A stretch of 64,000 nt of DNA from Flavobacterium degerlachei (GCF_900106645.1 NZ_FNMV01000009.1:62001-126000), one strand, 5' to 3'; positions 18,718 through 27,698 are shown, counted from the first letter of the stretch. Notes: a model not told the origin generated them from the letters alone. Made by a program: numbers and translations.

Positions 18718-19761
18718 TTAAGCTTCCTTGTTAGCCAATTGACCGCAGGCAGCATCGATATCTTTACCACGACTTCGTCTCACTTTCACAACAATTCCGC
18801 TTGCTTCTAAGGCTTTTATGTAAGCATTTATTGCTTCTTCAGAGGCTTGTTGAAACTCACCGTCATCAATAGGGTTATATTCTATCAAATTTACTTTGCA
18901 GGGAACATATTTACAGAATTTTACTAATGCATCTATCGACTCCTGATTATCATTGATATCTTTCCATACCACGTATTCATAAGAAATTTTACTCTTGGTC
19001 TTTCTGTACCAATATTCCAAGGATTCGCGTAAATCTGCCAATGGAAAATTTTTACTGAAAGGCATTATTTTAGAACGGATCACGTCAATAGCAGAATGCA
19101 GTGACACGGCAAGCTTTATTTTGACATCGTCATCCGCTAATTTTTTAATCATTTTTGGAACTCCTGAAGTCGAAACCATAATTCGCTTAGGAGACATCCC
19201 TAAGCCTTCAGGTGAAATTATCATTTCGATGGCCTTCATCATATTGTTGTAATTCATCAATGGCTCGCCCATACCCATAAAAACAATATTAGATAACGGA
19301 TGATTGTGGTACAAACGACTTTCTTTGTCTATGGCAATTACCTGATCGTAAATTTCGCCAGGTTCCAAATTTCTCATTCTTTTTAATCGCGCTGTTGCGC
19401 AAAAACTACAGTCCAAACTACAACCTACTTGACTGGAAACGCAGGCCGTTGTTCTGGTATTAGTAGGGATCAAAACAGATTCTACCACTAAACCATCATG
19501 CAAACGTACTGCATTTTTTATGGTTCCGTCTTCAGAACGTTGAATGGTATCCACTTTAATATGATTGATAACAAAATTACTCTCTAACATCGCACGTGTT
19601 TCCTTAGAGATATTAGTCATATCCTCAAAACTGTGTGCCCCCTTACTCCATAACCATTCATACACTTGATTCCCACGAAATGCTTTGTCTCCACTGGTTA
19701 CAAAAAATTCGCGTAATTGTTCTTTTGATACTGCTCGTATGTCTTTTTTCTCGATTTGCAT
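18718..19761 (-). CDS. rlmN: Dual-specificity 23S rRNA/tRNA adenine-C2 methyltransferase RlmN
   Basis: A 347-aa radical SAM enzyme that methylates A2503 of 23S rRNA and A37 of some tRNAs. The iron-sulphur motif CSLDCSFC has Cys114, Cys118 and Cys121; the methyl-relay cysteines correspond to Cys107 and Cys339 (DAACGQLAN). FMGMGEPLMNY and SLHSA are also conserved. A TAAATTTG element lies at 19766-19773, so close to the ATG that the transcript could be leaderless. Confidence 0.97.
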   Translation of the reverse strand: MQIEKKDIRAVSKEQLREFFVTSGDKAFRGNQVYEWLWSKGAHSFEDMTNISKETRAMLESNFVINHIKVDTIQRSEDGTIKNAVRLHDGLVVESVLIPTNTRTTACVSSQVGCSLDCSFCATARLKRMRNLEPGEIYDQVIAIDKESRLYHNHPLSNIVFMGMGEPLMNYNNMMKAIEMIISPEGLGMSPKRIMVSTSGVPKMIKKLADDDVKIKLAVSLHSAIDVIRSKIMPFSKNFPLADLRESLEYWYRKTKSKISYEYVVWKDINDNQESIDALVKFCKYVPCKVNLIEYNPIDDGEFQQASEEAINAYIKALEASGIVVKVRRSRGKDIDAACGQLANKEA

Positions 19762-19789
19762 GCTGCAAATTTAATGACTATTTGTTGAT

Positions 19790-19817
19790 TTGTTGTTTTG
19801 ATAATTTAATAACTTTG
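19790..19817 (+). promoter_or_regulatory. Predicted promoter of the O-methyltransferase gene
   Basis: TTG at 19790-19792 and TAACTTTG at 19810-19817 are 17 bp apart, matching the Bacteroidota TTG-N17-23-TAnnTTTG pattern. The -7 element ends 25 bp before the chosen ATG. Confidence 0.65.
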
Positions 19818-19842
19818 AGCCAAATTGAAAAAAACTCAAAAA

Positions 19843-20484
19843 ATGCATTTCATTTCCCAAGAATTAGAAGACTATATCGAGAAACATTCCGGAAAGGAAC
19901 CCGAACTATTGGCTGCTTTAAACAAAGAAACCTACCAAAAAATACTATTACCTAGAATGTTAAGCGGCCATTTTCAAGGACGTATTTTAAGTATGTTATC
20001 CAAATTAATCAGACCGGTAAACATCCTCGAGATTGGCACCTATACTGGCTATTCGGCTTTATGTTTGTGCGAAGGAATGCAAGATAACGGTCAATTACAC
20101 ACGATCGACATCAAAGAAGAGTTGGTTGATTTCCAACGAAAACATTTTGACAAATCACCTTGGGGAAAACAAATAGTACAGCATTTAGGTGAAGCAACTG
20201 ACATAATTCCAAACTTGGATGTGAAATTTGATTTGGTTTTTATAGATGCTGACAAGGAGAATTATATCAACTACTTTGAAATGATAGTCCCAAAAATGAA
20301 TAAAGGCGGCGTCATCTTATCTGACAATGTGCTCTGGAGCGGAAAAGTACTGGAACCATTAAACCCAAAAGACATAAGCACAAAAGTGCTCATAGACTAT
20401 AATAAGTTATTAATAAATGATCCTAGAGTTGAAACCGTTCTATTACCCATTCGTGATGGATTGACAGTGACCAGAATTCTTTAG
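19843..20484 (+). CDS. SAM-dependent O-methyltransferase (CCoAOMT/COG4122 family)
   Basis: A 213-aa class I methyltransferase. It has LEIGTYTGYSALCL (SAM glycine motif), VFIDADKENY (metal-binding Asp region) and ILSDNVLWSGKV, the pattern of divalent-cation-dependent catechol or caffeoyl-CoA-type O-methyltransferases. The acceptor substrate is unknown. I chose the ATG at 19843; a TTG 18 bp upstream is also in frame. Confidence 0.9.
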   Translation: MHFISQELEDYIEKHSGKEPELLAALNKETYQKILLPRMLSGHFQGRILSMLSKLIRPVNILEIGTYTGYSALCLCEGMQDNGQLHTIDIKEELVDFQRKHFDKSPWGKQIVQHLGEATDIIPNLDVKFDLVFIDADKENYINYFEMIVPKMNKGGVILSDNVLWSGKVLEPLNPKDISTKVLIDYNKLLINDPRVETVLLPIRDGLTVTRIL

Positions 20485-20509
20485 ATTCAATATTTTTCTA
20501 GCACATCAA

Positions 20510-20568
20510 TATTAGATAGCCCAGATGGAAATGGAAATCCTTATGGATTAAAATGAATTTTTTCTAAA
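20510..20568. repeat. Degenerate copy of an intergenic repeat
   Basis: This stretch carries AGCCCAGATGG and the core TGGAAATCCTT (20532-20542). The same 11-bp core is found inverted in the element at 54129-54262, next to a hairpin and an AGCCCGAT segment. I infer that both belong to one dispersed non-coding repeat family. Confidence 0.4.
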
Positions 20569-20603
20569 CAAAAAAAGAGCGACCGGCGGAAGCTCTTTTT
20601 TTT
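20569..20603. terminator. Bidirectional terminator between the O-methyltransferase and PAP2 genes
   Basis: AAAAAAGAGC and GCTCTTTTTTTT form a stem around a GC-rich loop (gaccggcggaa). It suits both converging transcripts. Confidence 0.8.
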
Positions 20604-20667
20604 GTTATTGAAAAAACCATTATAATCTAGAAGATTGAAATGGACAGCTGGAAATAGCTCCTTAAAA

Positions 20668-21231
20668 TTATACTGGGAAATATTTTTTTTGTGCGGCTTG
20701 GTGTAATTTATAAAACATAAATCCTGAAAATACGCCAAACAAATACCCAGACAATATATCGACAGGGTAATGTAGCCCTAAATAAATTCTACTATAAGCA
20801 AAGATTAATGGCCATAAAAAGAGAAAATAAAAATATTTAGAATAGTGTTTTAAATTCAGATACAGAAACAAGGTTACCGCCATAGAATTTGCCGCGTGAC
20901 CAGAAAAGAAACTGAAAGATCCCCTGAATTGCACGACTCTAATAAAGGTGTTAACATTAGGATCAGCGCAAGGTCGCAGTCTTTGAAATCCATTTTTAAC
21001 CAAGTTTGTAGCTTGATCCGTGAATGCTATTAAAAGTGCTACAAACAATAGTAAATACAGGGTTTGCTTTGTGCCTAGTTTTTTAAAAATAACATATAAC
21101 AGCAGTAAAAATAAAGGCAGCCAATTTAGTTGTTTAGTGATCATCAACCAAAGCCAATCATATTGTTCAGACCCTAAATTGTTTAAATAAATGAGCAATT
21201 CAGTATCTAGCGATAGTATTTTTTCTATCAT
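20668..21231 (-). CDS. PAP2-family membrane phosphatase
   Basis: A 187-aa polytopic membrane protein of the type 2 phosphatidic acid phosphatase superfamily. The three-part signature is complete: KNGFQRLRP, FFSGHAANS and SRIYLGLHYPVD. Such proteins dephosphorylate lipid phosphates such as undecaprenyl diphosphate or phosphatidylglycerophosphate; the substrate is undetermined. Its start overlaps the tatA stop by 1 nt. Confidence 0.9.
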   Translation of the reverse strand: MIEKILSLDTELLIYLNNLGSEQYDWLWLMITKQLNWLPLFLLLLYVIFKKLGTKQTLYLLLFVALLIAFTDQATNLVKNGFQRLRPCADPNVNTFIRVVQFRGSFSFFSGHAANSMAVTLFLYLNLKHYSKYFYFLFLWPLIFAYSRIYLGLHYPVDILSGYLFGVFSGFMFYKLHQAAQKKYFPV

Positions 21232-21557
21232 TACCTTTGACGTTTTACAGGTCCTGTAGCTTCTTCAATATCTTCTTTAACCTTTGTAGCTTGCGTTATC
21301 GTGTCTCCCAATAGGTCTTCTTTAGCTTTGCTAATTTGGGAATTTATATTCCCAGTCATATCTGACAAGGACTTTGCATCAAGACCATTGGCCTCAACTC
21401 CTTTTTGGATTTCGCTTTTTATATCGTTAGTTGCATTTTTAAGTTGAGCCATCGCTTTACCCATACTCCTTGCCATTTCAGGCACTTTATCAGAACCAAA
21501 AAGCATCAATACAATAAACATGATAAAAACTAACTCTCCTCCTCCAATTCCAAACAT
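21231..21557 (-). CDS. tatA: Sec-independent translocase subunit TatA/TatB
   Basis: A 108-aa protein with one short N-terminal membrane helix (GGGELVFIMFIVLMLFG), the FG hinge, then an amphipathic helix (KVPEMARSMGKAMAQLKN) and a polar tail. This is the MttA/Hcf106 layout of the twin-arginine pore subunit. TatA versus TatB cannot be settled without comparing other copies. No tatC gene is nearby. It is coupled to the PAP2 gene. Confidence 0.88.
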   Translation of the reverse strand: MFGIGGGELVFIMFIVLMLFGSDKVPEMARSMGKAMAQLKNATNDIKSEIQKGVEANGLDAKSLSDMTGNINSQISKAKEDLLGDTITQATKVKEDIEEATGPVKRQR

Positions 21558-21623
21558 ATTGTTATTTTTTTTATTAGCGCAAAGATACCAAATTTTGAAT
21601 TCCTGCCTTTTAAATTTTTCATA

Positions 21624-21653
21624 AAAAAAGACTCTTAAAAGAGTCTTTTTTTA
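21624..21653 (-). terminator. Terminator of the M1 peptidase gene
   Basis: A short perfect hairpin (AAGACTCTT/AAGAGTCTT) is flanked by A and T runs. It lies about 12 bp after the stop of the minus-strand M1 gene. Confidence 0.85.
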
Positions 21654-21663
21654 TATCTGTAAT

Positions 21664-23904
21664 TTAATCAAATTTGCTTTTTTGTTCACTTTTTGGCCAA
21701 GTGTTATTAGTCACATCAATATCTGCTGTTTCTAATTTTGGGTCAATTTGAATTTTCTTGATTGCTTTTTCAGTAGCATATACTTTCTTCGCGCTGTCAT
21801 TGCTTTTTCTCCAAATTTGCGCTGGATATTTATAATTATCCACCGTTCCATCTTCGTAAGTGATCTCAACAAGAATAGGCATTATCATACCACCTGGTTT
21901 ATTGAACTCTACCTCGTAGAAGTATTTTGGTGATTTTAAAGTTCCTTTTTCTTCAGCAGAAAGAGTACTTACGTAATCAGAAAGTAATTGTACATCCTCG
22001 ATTTTTAATGCTTTCTTTTGGTTTGATTTCAACTCTGAATTGTTTTCTTCTACTAAATAAACAAATGGACCAGGATCAAGACCAAAACGTCCTTTTCTTA
22101 CTTTAGCATTTTTTAATGCTGCTGTAGGAGTTTCAGTAACATAATATTGTTTTACGTCATTGATTCCAATATCTACAAAATCAGTTGAGTAAAACCAACC
22201 TCTAAAGAACCAGTCTAAATCTACGGCAGACGCATCTTCCATAGTTCTGAAAAAATCTTCTGGAGTTGGGTGTTTAAATTTCCAACGGTTTGCGTACACT
22301 TTAAAAGCATAATCAAACAATTCTCTACCCATGATAGTTTCTCTTAGGATATTAAGTCCAGTTGCCGGTTTACCGTATGCATTATTACCAAACTGAATAA
22401 TACTTTCTGAGTTAGACATTATAGGTTCTAGGAATTTTTGATCTCCGCTCATATAAGGAACAATGTTTTTAGCAGGACCTCGTCTAGAAGGGAAATTTGT
22501 CCCTAATTCCTGTTCTGCCATAAACTCCATAAATGAGTTCAAACCTTCATCCATCCAAGTCCATTGACGCTCATCAGAGTTTACAATCATTGGGAAAAAG
22601 TTATGTCCCACTTCATGTATTACAACTCCCATCATTCCGTTTTTAATTTGATCGCTAGTTACTCCATTTGCATCTGGACGACCAAAATTCCAACAAATCA
22701 TAGGATACTCCATTCCTTGATCCTCTGCTGATACAGATACCGCTTTTGGATAAGGATAATCAAACGTATGTGAAGAGTAGCTTTTTAAAGTATGCGCAAC
22801 AGTAATTGTAGATGTTTCACCCCAAAGCGGATTCGCTTCTTTAGGATAAACTGAAGCTGCCATTACAACTTTACTATCTAGTTTTACTGCCATCGCATCA
22901 TATATGAATTTTCTTGAGGTAGCAATTCCAAAATCTCTAACATTTTTAGCGCTAAATCTCCATGTTTTTTTCTTGTCAGAAAAACCTTTTTCAGCTGCTT
23001 CTGCTTCCGCTTGAGTTACAATAACTACTGGCTTATCAAAAGATTTTTGTGCCAATTCATATCTTTTAACCTGTGCTGGAGTGAAAACTTCACTTCTATT
23101 CATTAACTCTCCTGTCGCTTCCATAACATGATCAGCAGGAACAGTAATATTTACGTCAAAATCTCCAAAAGGCAAAGCAAATTCTCCACTTCCCCAGAAT
23201 TGCATATTTTGCCATCCTTCCACATCATTGTACACTGCCATTCTAGGATAGAATTGAGCAATCACATACAATCTATTTCCTTCTTTTTCAAACAATTCGT
23301 AACCAGAACGGCCTCCTTCTTGCTGATAATTATTGATGTTATACCACCATTTTATAGAGAATGAGATAGTCGAGTTTGGCTTCATTGGTGTAGCCAAATT
23401 GATTCTCATCATAGTTTGGTTTATAGTATAAGACATTGCATTACCCTTAGCATCTTTTACATACTCTATATTAAAACCGCGCTCTGAATCTTTTTTCAAA
23501 AACTTATTCGCAAAATTTGCAGCTGGAAAGGTCTGATCCATTCTTTCACTTTCTGACAATGGAGATTCAGAATCTTTGGCCGCTTGGTTTTGATCCAATT
23601 GTATCCACAGATACTCTAGATTATCAGGTGAGTTATTGTAGTAAGTAATGGTTTCAGAACCGCTTAGTTTTGCTTTTTTATCGTCTAACTCGATATCAAT
23701 TTTATAGTCAGCTTGCTGTTGGTAGTAAGCTGGTCCTGGCGCACCAGATGCTGTACGAAACATATTGGGTGTAGCCAGTAAATCATACATCTGACTAAAT
23801 TTATTAGTATCGTACTTACCTGTTTGTTTAGGAGTTACGGTTGATGTTTTTTCTTGCGCAAATAAAGCTACTGGAAGAATAAAAAATAAAATGATTTTTT
23901 TCAT
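21664..23904 (-). CDS. Secreted M1-family zinc metallopeptidase
   Basis: A 746-aa exported gluzincin aminopeptidase with signal peptide MKKIILFFILPVALFAQ. The zinc site is HEVGHNFFP near residue 431, with the third ligand Glu in WMDEGLNSF about 20 residues later, and a GMEYP exopeptidase-type motif near residue 396. The ~240 residues after the catalytic domain are longer than a minimal M1 core. It lies 61 bp after the DUF6702-like gene and may belong to the same transcript. Confidence 0.93.
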   Translation of the reverse strand: MKKIILFFILPVALFAQEKTSTVTPKQTGKYDTNKFSQMYDLLATPNMFRTASGAPGPAYYQQQADYKIDIELDDKKAKLSGSETITYYNNSPDNLEYLWIQLDQNQAAKDSESPLSESERMDQTFPAANFANKFLKKDSERGFNIEYVKDAKGNAMSYTINQTMMRINLATPMKPNSTISFSIKWWYNINNYQQEGGRSGYELFEKEGNRLYVIAQFYPRMAVYNDVEGWQNMQFWGSGEFALPFGDFDVNITVPADHVMEATGELMNRSEVFTPAQVKRYELAQKSFDKPVVIVTQAEAEAAEKGFSDKKKTWRFSAKNVRDFGIATSRKFIYDAMAVKLDSKVVMAASVYPKEANPLWGETSTITVAHTLKSYSSHTFDYPYPKAVSVSAEDQGMEYPMICWNFGRPDANGVTSDQIKNGMMGVVIHEVGHNFFPMIVNSDERQWTWMDEGLNSFMEFMAEQELGTNFPSRRGPAKNIVPYMSGDQKFLEPIMSNSESIIQFGNNAYGKPATGLNILRETIMGRELFDYAFKVYANRWKFKHPTPEDFFRTMEDASAVDLDWFFRGWFYSTDFVDIGINDVKQYYVTETPTAALKNAKVRKGRFGLDPGPFVYLVEENNSELKSNQKKALKIEDVQLLSDYVSTLSAEEKGTLKSPKYFYEVEFNKPGGMIMPILVEITYEDGTVDNYKYPAQIWRKSNDSAKKVYATEKAIKKIQIDPKLETADIDVTNNTWPKSEQKSKFD

Positions 23905-23965
23905 GGGTAGGATTAACTAATTAGTCCGTGAAAATACTATTTTTTACCAAATTAGCATTATTTTA

Positions 23966-24469
23966 TCAGAATTTTAACATCTGTTTGGTCACAGATTCCG
24001 TAAAAAGAAAACTTTGCTTCTCACCTAATATAGTAAAATGCGTAATGTTCTGTTGCTCTGTATTCCAGTCAATTAACACTGAATTATAGGTTTCTAGAGA
24101 ATTGATTTTAGAGACCCCGTTTATACTTAAATAACAAACAAGAACATCTCCCTCCATTTCCTTACTCAAAAATTTCATAGGACTGGGTTTTCCATTTATC
24201 TTAATCGAAAATTTCTCCGCTAGGTATTTTTTAAGCAAAACCACTTCTGCAGACGATTCTGAATCCGTTGCTAGATGTAGTTTTTTATTGTATTTTTTTT
24301 CAAGTGCTTTATCTAGGTCATCCACAAAAATCCTAGTTGTAATTTGAAGCATTTTTTTTTCAGGCGCATAATTAACTTGGTAAATACCCATGTAGAATTT
24401 ATGGACACTAAATGAGGTTAATGTCACAAAAAAGACAGCGAAAAATAAATAGAAGATTGTTTTTTTCAT
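23966..24469 (-). CDS. DUF6702-like secreted protein
   Basis: A 167-aa protein with an N-terminal hydrophobic signal (TIFYLFFAVFFVTLTSFSVH), starting in the mature part HKFYMGIYQVNYAPEKKMLQITTRIFVDDLDKAL in two adjacent blocks. This matches the flavobacterial family I know as DUF6702. No catalytic motif is visible. Its ATG overlaps the preceding gene by 4 nt (ATGA), and the M1 peptidase gene follows. Function unknown. Confidence 0.75.
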   Translation of the reverse strand: MKKTIFYLFFAVFFVTLTSFSVHKFYMGIYQVNYAPEKKMLQITTRIFVDDLDKALEKKYNKKLHLATDSESSAEVVLLKKYLAEKFSIKINGKPSPMKFLSKEMEGDVLVCYLSINGVSKINSLETYNSVLIDWNTEQQNITHFTILGEKQSFLFTESVTKQMLKF

Positions 24470-25221
24470 TTTTCAAAAGTAGTGATTCTTTTGTATTCCT
24501 TGTTTTTTGAAACAAGGAAATCAATTAATTGAAATTCGTCACTCGGAGCCATCAACGTTCTCGATCTGGGGTCATTCTCGCAAAAAACTAGAAAGAGCTT
24601 GATTTCATCATCTTTTAATTTTAAGGTATTGGCAAAGAAAGAATAATTCACTCTATTCAAAGCAAGCTCTGAAAAACTAGTATCCTTATAGAAATCAGAT
24701 TTTTCAGGGTTGTTTTTTCTTAATATTTTTAAAACATCTTTATAAATACGCACGAAGTCCATCCCCATTTCAATACTTCCGTCACGAGGCATAACCATGT
24801 TTTTAGGTGACGATCGTTCATCATCAAAATACTTCATGTCCACATATTTTTGAGTCCCTCCTGATATTGGGTTCACATCTTTTTTAGCCAAAATAAGCAC
24901 CTCGGCTAATTCATTAGTAAAAATATCCATTTTTACCACAAGCTGAGGAACAATAAATTCTTTTTCTGAAAGAACAATTCTTTTAGATTTAAACGCCAAA
25001 CTTGAAAAAACTAAGGTATCGTTAACCTTAGCCATAATAGAAAAGAAACCATAATTATTGACAACTGTACCAGTTTGAGAATTGACATTAAATACAATCA
25101 CATTTTCCACAGCCACTAAATCGTTTCTTACTTGACCTTTTAGCGGTATTCGAGAATTAACTTGGCTAAAGCAAAATTGACTGAACAGGCTCACGAGTAT
25201 TAATAGTATTTTAGTTTTCAT
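24466..25221 (-). CDS. CarboxypepD_reg-like domain protein, divergent third copy
   Basis: A 251-aa exported protein (signal peptide MKTKILLILVSLFSQFCFS). Residues about 25-105 form a carboxypeptidase-regulatory-like beta domain (LKGQVRNDLVAVENVIVFNV, NYGFFSIMAKVNDTLVFSS, AEVLILAK), the fold found at the N-terminus of TonB-dependent receptors. The C-terminal half is helical and differs from the other two copies: it lacks their SGRTAMLKKE motif. It starts 11 bp inside the previous gene. Confidence 0.75.
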   Translation of the reverse strand: MKTKILLILVSLFSQFCFSQVNSRIPLKGQVRNDLVAVENVIVFNVNSQTGTVVNNYGFFSIMAKVNDTLVFSSLAFKSKRIVLSEKEFIVPQLVVKMDIFTNELAEVLILAKKDVNPISGGTQKYVDMKYFDDERSSPKNMVMPRDGSIEMGMDFVRIYKDVLKILRKNNPEKSDFYKDTSFSELALNRVNYSFFANTLKLKDDEIKLFLVFCENDPRSRTLMAPSDEFQLIDFLVSKNKEYKRITTFEK

Positions 25222-25936
25222 TTGCTATGATTTTATTATATTTCTCAGCTAAAGTAATAATCAGAAACATGGACAATGTTTTGTTCTTAGCATTTAAAGC
25301 TTCAACAAAATCAATATCTTCAATGCAATAATATTGAAACCCTCTTATATAATCTTCTGGGATTTTAAGCGTCTCAATGTAGTATCTATCACCAAAAAAA
25401 TATTCGAGTCTATACATCAATCGCTCGTTCTTTTCTGCTGCAACTTCTTTTTTAAGCATCGCAGTTCTTCCAGACATCCAATTCAAAGGTCGATCTAACA
25501 ATCCAGACCTTGCAGTATATAATTTTCTTTCGGCAGGGGTATATTTTTTTTGATTGTAAGGGATAATCCCTAAATTTTCAGCACTGATTCTAGAATCACC
25601 ATTGACGATTACTTCTTTCAATGGAATACTGTTTGCTACCATTTTTACTATAATACTATTTTTCAAGATTTCATCTTTGGTTAGCCTTCTACGTAAAGTT
25701 ACGAGATTTACAGCAGAAAACGCTAAAAGATCACCTTCTTTTACAAAAAGGTAAAACACCCCTTCCTTATTAGAAGAAGTAGACTGATCTGTTCTTAGAT
25801 TAACAATATTCACTCCTTCTGCAGAAATTGAATCAACTTCAATTATTCCACGAATTTTTATTTCGTCAACAATTTGACCAAAAATAACCTGAGAAAGTAA
25901 ACAAAGAAAAAAGAGGAAAGTATTATTTGTTCTCAC
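25211..25936 (-). CDS. CarboxypepD_reg-like domain protein, second copy
   Basis: A secreted protein of about 241 aa with a regulatory-like beta domain (IRGIIEVDSISAEGVNIVNL) and the C-terminal motifs GIIPYNQKKYTPAERKLYTA and SGRTAMLKKE, shared with the next upstream copy. There is no ATG near the start: I chose GTG at 25936, just before the signal peptide NTFLFFLCLLSQVIFG; TTG at 25942 is equally possible. It overlaps both neighbours, implying translational coupling. Confidence 0.75.
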   Translation of the reverse strand: MRTNNTFLFFLCLLSQVIFGQIVDEIKIRGIIEVDSISAEGVNIVNLRTDQSTSSNKEGVFYLFVKEGDLLAFSAVNLVTLRRRLTKDEILKNSIIVKMVANSIPLKEVIVNGDSRISAENLGIIPYNQKKYTPAERKLYTARSGLLDRPLNWMSGRTAMLKKEVAAEKNERLMYRLEYFFGDRYYIETLKIPEDYIRGFQYYCIEDIDFVEALNAKNKTLSMFLIITLAEKYNKIIANEN

Positions 25937-26693
25937 GGGCAATTATTTCTTTATATTTTGTTGCTAGCTCTCCTAACAAAAACTCTGTAGTGGTTATATT
26001 CTTTTGATTTAAAATCTTTGTAAATTTATCATTATCAACCGCATAATATTTAAAACCTTTTACGTAATCTAAAGGTATTTTAAATTTATTAATATAATGG
26101 TCCATATCAAACATCTCATCTAACATTGCTAGATAGGTTTCTTTCTTTTCAACTATAAGCTCTTTTTTGAGCATAGCCGTTCTCCCAGAAATTAAATTAA
26201 ACAAAGGGTCTGCGGAGATCGAACCTCCCGCCATACTTCCAGCGCTAGCAGTTGGATTAAGACGAGTTGCCGTTTTTAATTTACGCTCTGCCGCGGTATA
26301 GGATTTTTGATTTGCAGGGATAATCCCCAAGGAAACCGCATTGATATTGTTATATCGTTTGATTACAACCTCGTTCAATTGGTTCATTATAGGTTCCATT
26401 TTTACCAAAAATAATTCTTCTCCAAAATCATCAGAATTCACGACAACTCGCATTCCCTTAAATTGTGCTGCCGAGAACAACAGCGTATCTCCAACAATAG
26501 CCGGTATTGAAAAATAACCACCGTCATCAGTAATCACCGCTTGTTCCGTTTTTAAGTTTATTACGTAGAAACCTTCCGGAGTTGCATAATCAGTCCTGAC
26601 CTTTCCCCTTAATTTCCTCAGAATCGCTGTTTGTGCTAAAGCTGCAGTGGCAAATAAAACGAAAAAGACACAACTAAATTTACCGATTTGCAT
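25923..26693 (-). CDS. CarboxypepD_reg-like domain protein, first copy
   Basis: A 256-aa secreted protein with signal peptide MQIGKFSCVFFVLFATAALAQ. The beta domain runs from LRGKVRTDYATPEGFYVINL to NQLNEVVIKR. The second half carries GIIPANQKSYTAAERKLKTA, ISGRTAMLKKE and a helical tail. A serine/glycine-rich insert (about residues 150-165) is absent from the second copy. First gene of the cluster; start ATG at 26693 preferred over an upstream TTG. Function unknown; a periplasmic or outer-membrane accessory role is an inference. Confidence 0.75.
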   Translation of the reverse strand: MQIGKFSCVFFVLFATAALAQTAILRKLRGKVRTDYATPEGFYVINLKTEQAVITDDGGYFSIPAIVGDTLLFSAAQFKGMRVVVNSDDFGEELFLVKMEPIMNQLNEVVIKRYNNINAVSLGIIPANQKSYTAAERKLKTATRLNPTASAGSMAGGSISADPLFNLISGRTAMLKKELIVEKKETYLAMLDEMFDMDHYINKFKIPLDYVKGFKYYAVDNDKFTKILNQKNITTTEFLLGELATKYKEIIARENK

Positions 26694-26842
26694 AGTGATT
26701 ACATTCAAATATTCATTAGCTGTAAAAGTATCCTAAGCCTTTCCAAATTAATTACTAAGGACATGGTAAAAAAATGTTAATAAAAAATAAGCCAAATAAG
26801 TAGCCTGATTTTATATCTTTAACGTATTAAATTCAATATAAA

Positions 26843-27550
26843 ATGAAAAACATAATTATAGCAAGTACCTCAACTATACATGGGGGCGAATATTTAGAAT
26901 ACCTATTACCTGAATTAAGCAAGCATTTCAAGAACTGCAAAACCATCCTCTTCATCCCTTACGCAAGACCTAGCGGAATAACCCATGAGGAATACACTGC
27001 CAAAGCATCTTTGGCTTTCGCCAAAATAAACATTGCCGTAAAAGGAATTCATGAATTTGAAAATGCTACCTCAGCAATTGAAAATGCTGAAGGCATTTTT
27101 ACAGGAGGCGGTAGCACTTTTGTACTAGTCAATGAATTATACAGAAACAACATCATGACTGTACTTAGTCAAACCATTAAAAAAGGAACTCCTTATTTAG
27201 GGACAAGTGCAGGAAGTGTAATTTGTGGACTAAGCATGCAAAACACGAATGACATGCCTATTGTATACCCTCCAAGTTTTCAAACTACAGGAGTAATACC
27301 TTTTAATATAAACGCACATTACCTAGATCCTGACACTCAATCAAAACACATGGGAGAGACTCGAGAAACTAGAATCAAAGAATTCCATGCTTATAACACA
27401 ATCCCTGTTTTAGGATTAAGAGAAGGAAGTTGGCTTGATGTAAAAGGTTCGAAAATACTTTTAAAAGGAAATTTATCGGCTCGTCTTTTTAGACAAAATC
27501 AAGTTGCAGAGGAAATTGAAAGCGAAACTGATGTGAGTTATATCAAATAA
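26843..27550 (+). CDS. pepE: Dipeptidase E (alpha-aspartyl dipeptidase PepE)
   Basis: A 235-aa cytoplasmic serine peptidase of family S51, which hydrolyses dipeptides with N-terminal aspartate. The nucleophile Ser122 is in GTSAGS, preceded by FTGGGSTFVLVN, and a catalytic His is likely in NAHYLDPD. The length matches Salmonella PepE. It is divergent from the CarboxypepD_reg-like cluster and ends at a bidirectional hairpin shared with a tRNA gene. Confidence 0.92.
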   Translation: MKNIIIASTSTIHGGEYLEYLLPELSKHFKNCKTILFIPYARPSGITHEEYTAKASLAFAKINIAVKGIHEFENATSAIENAEGIFTGGGSTFVLVNELYRNNIMTVLSQTIKKGTPYLGTSAGSVICGLSMQNTNDMPIVYPPSFQTTGVIPFNINAHYLDPDTQSKHMGETRETRIKEFHAYNTIPVLGLREGSWLDVKGSKILLKGNLSARLFRQNQVAEEIESETDVSYIK

Positions 27551-27581
27551 AAAAGCCGAAACATAAATGTTTCGGCTTTAA
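27549..27581. terminator. Bidirectional terminator between pepE and tRNA-Gly 1
   Basis: AAAGCCGAAACA and TGTTTCGGCTTT form a perfect 12-bp stem with loop TAAA. It serves pepE on the plus strand and tRNA-Gly on the minus strand. Confidence 0.9.
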
Positions 27582-27583
27582 AG

Positions 27584-27656
<73 letters not shown>

Positions 27657-27668
27657 ATTAACAGGCTG

Positions 27669-27698
27669 CAAAGATACAAAATAATCTATCTCATGCAA
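27669..27698 (-). promoter_or_regulatory. Promoter of tRNA-Gly copy 1
   Basis: On the minus strand TTG (27698-27696), 19 bp, then TATCTTTG (27676-27669) match the Bacteroidota consensus. The -7 element ends 12 bp before the mature tRNA 5' end. Confidence 0.75.
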
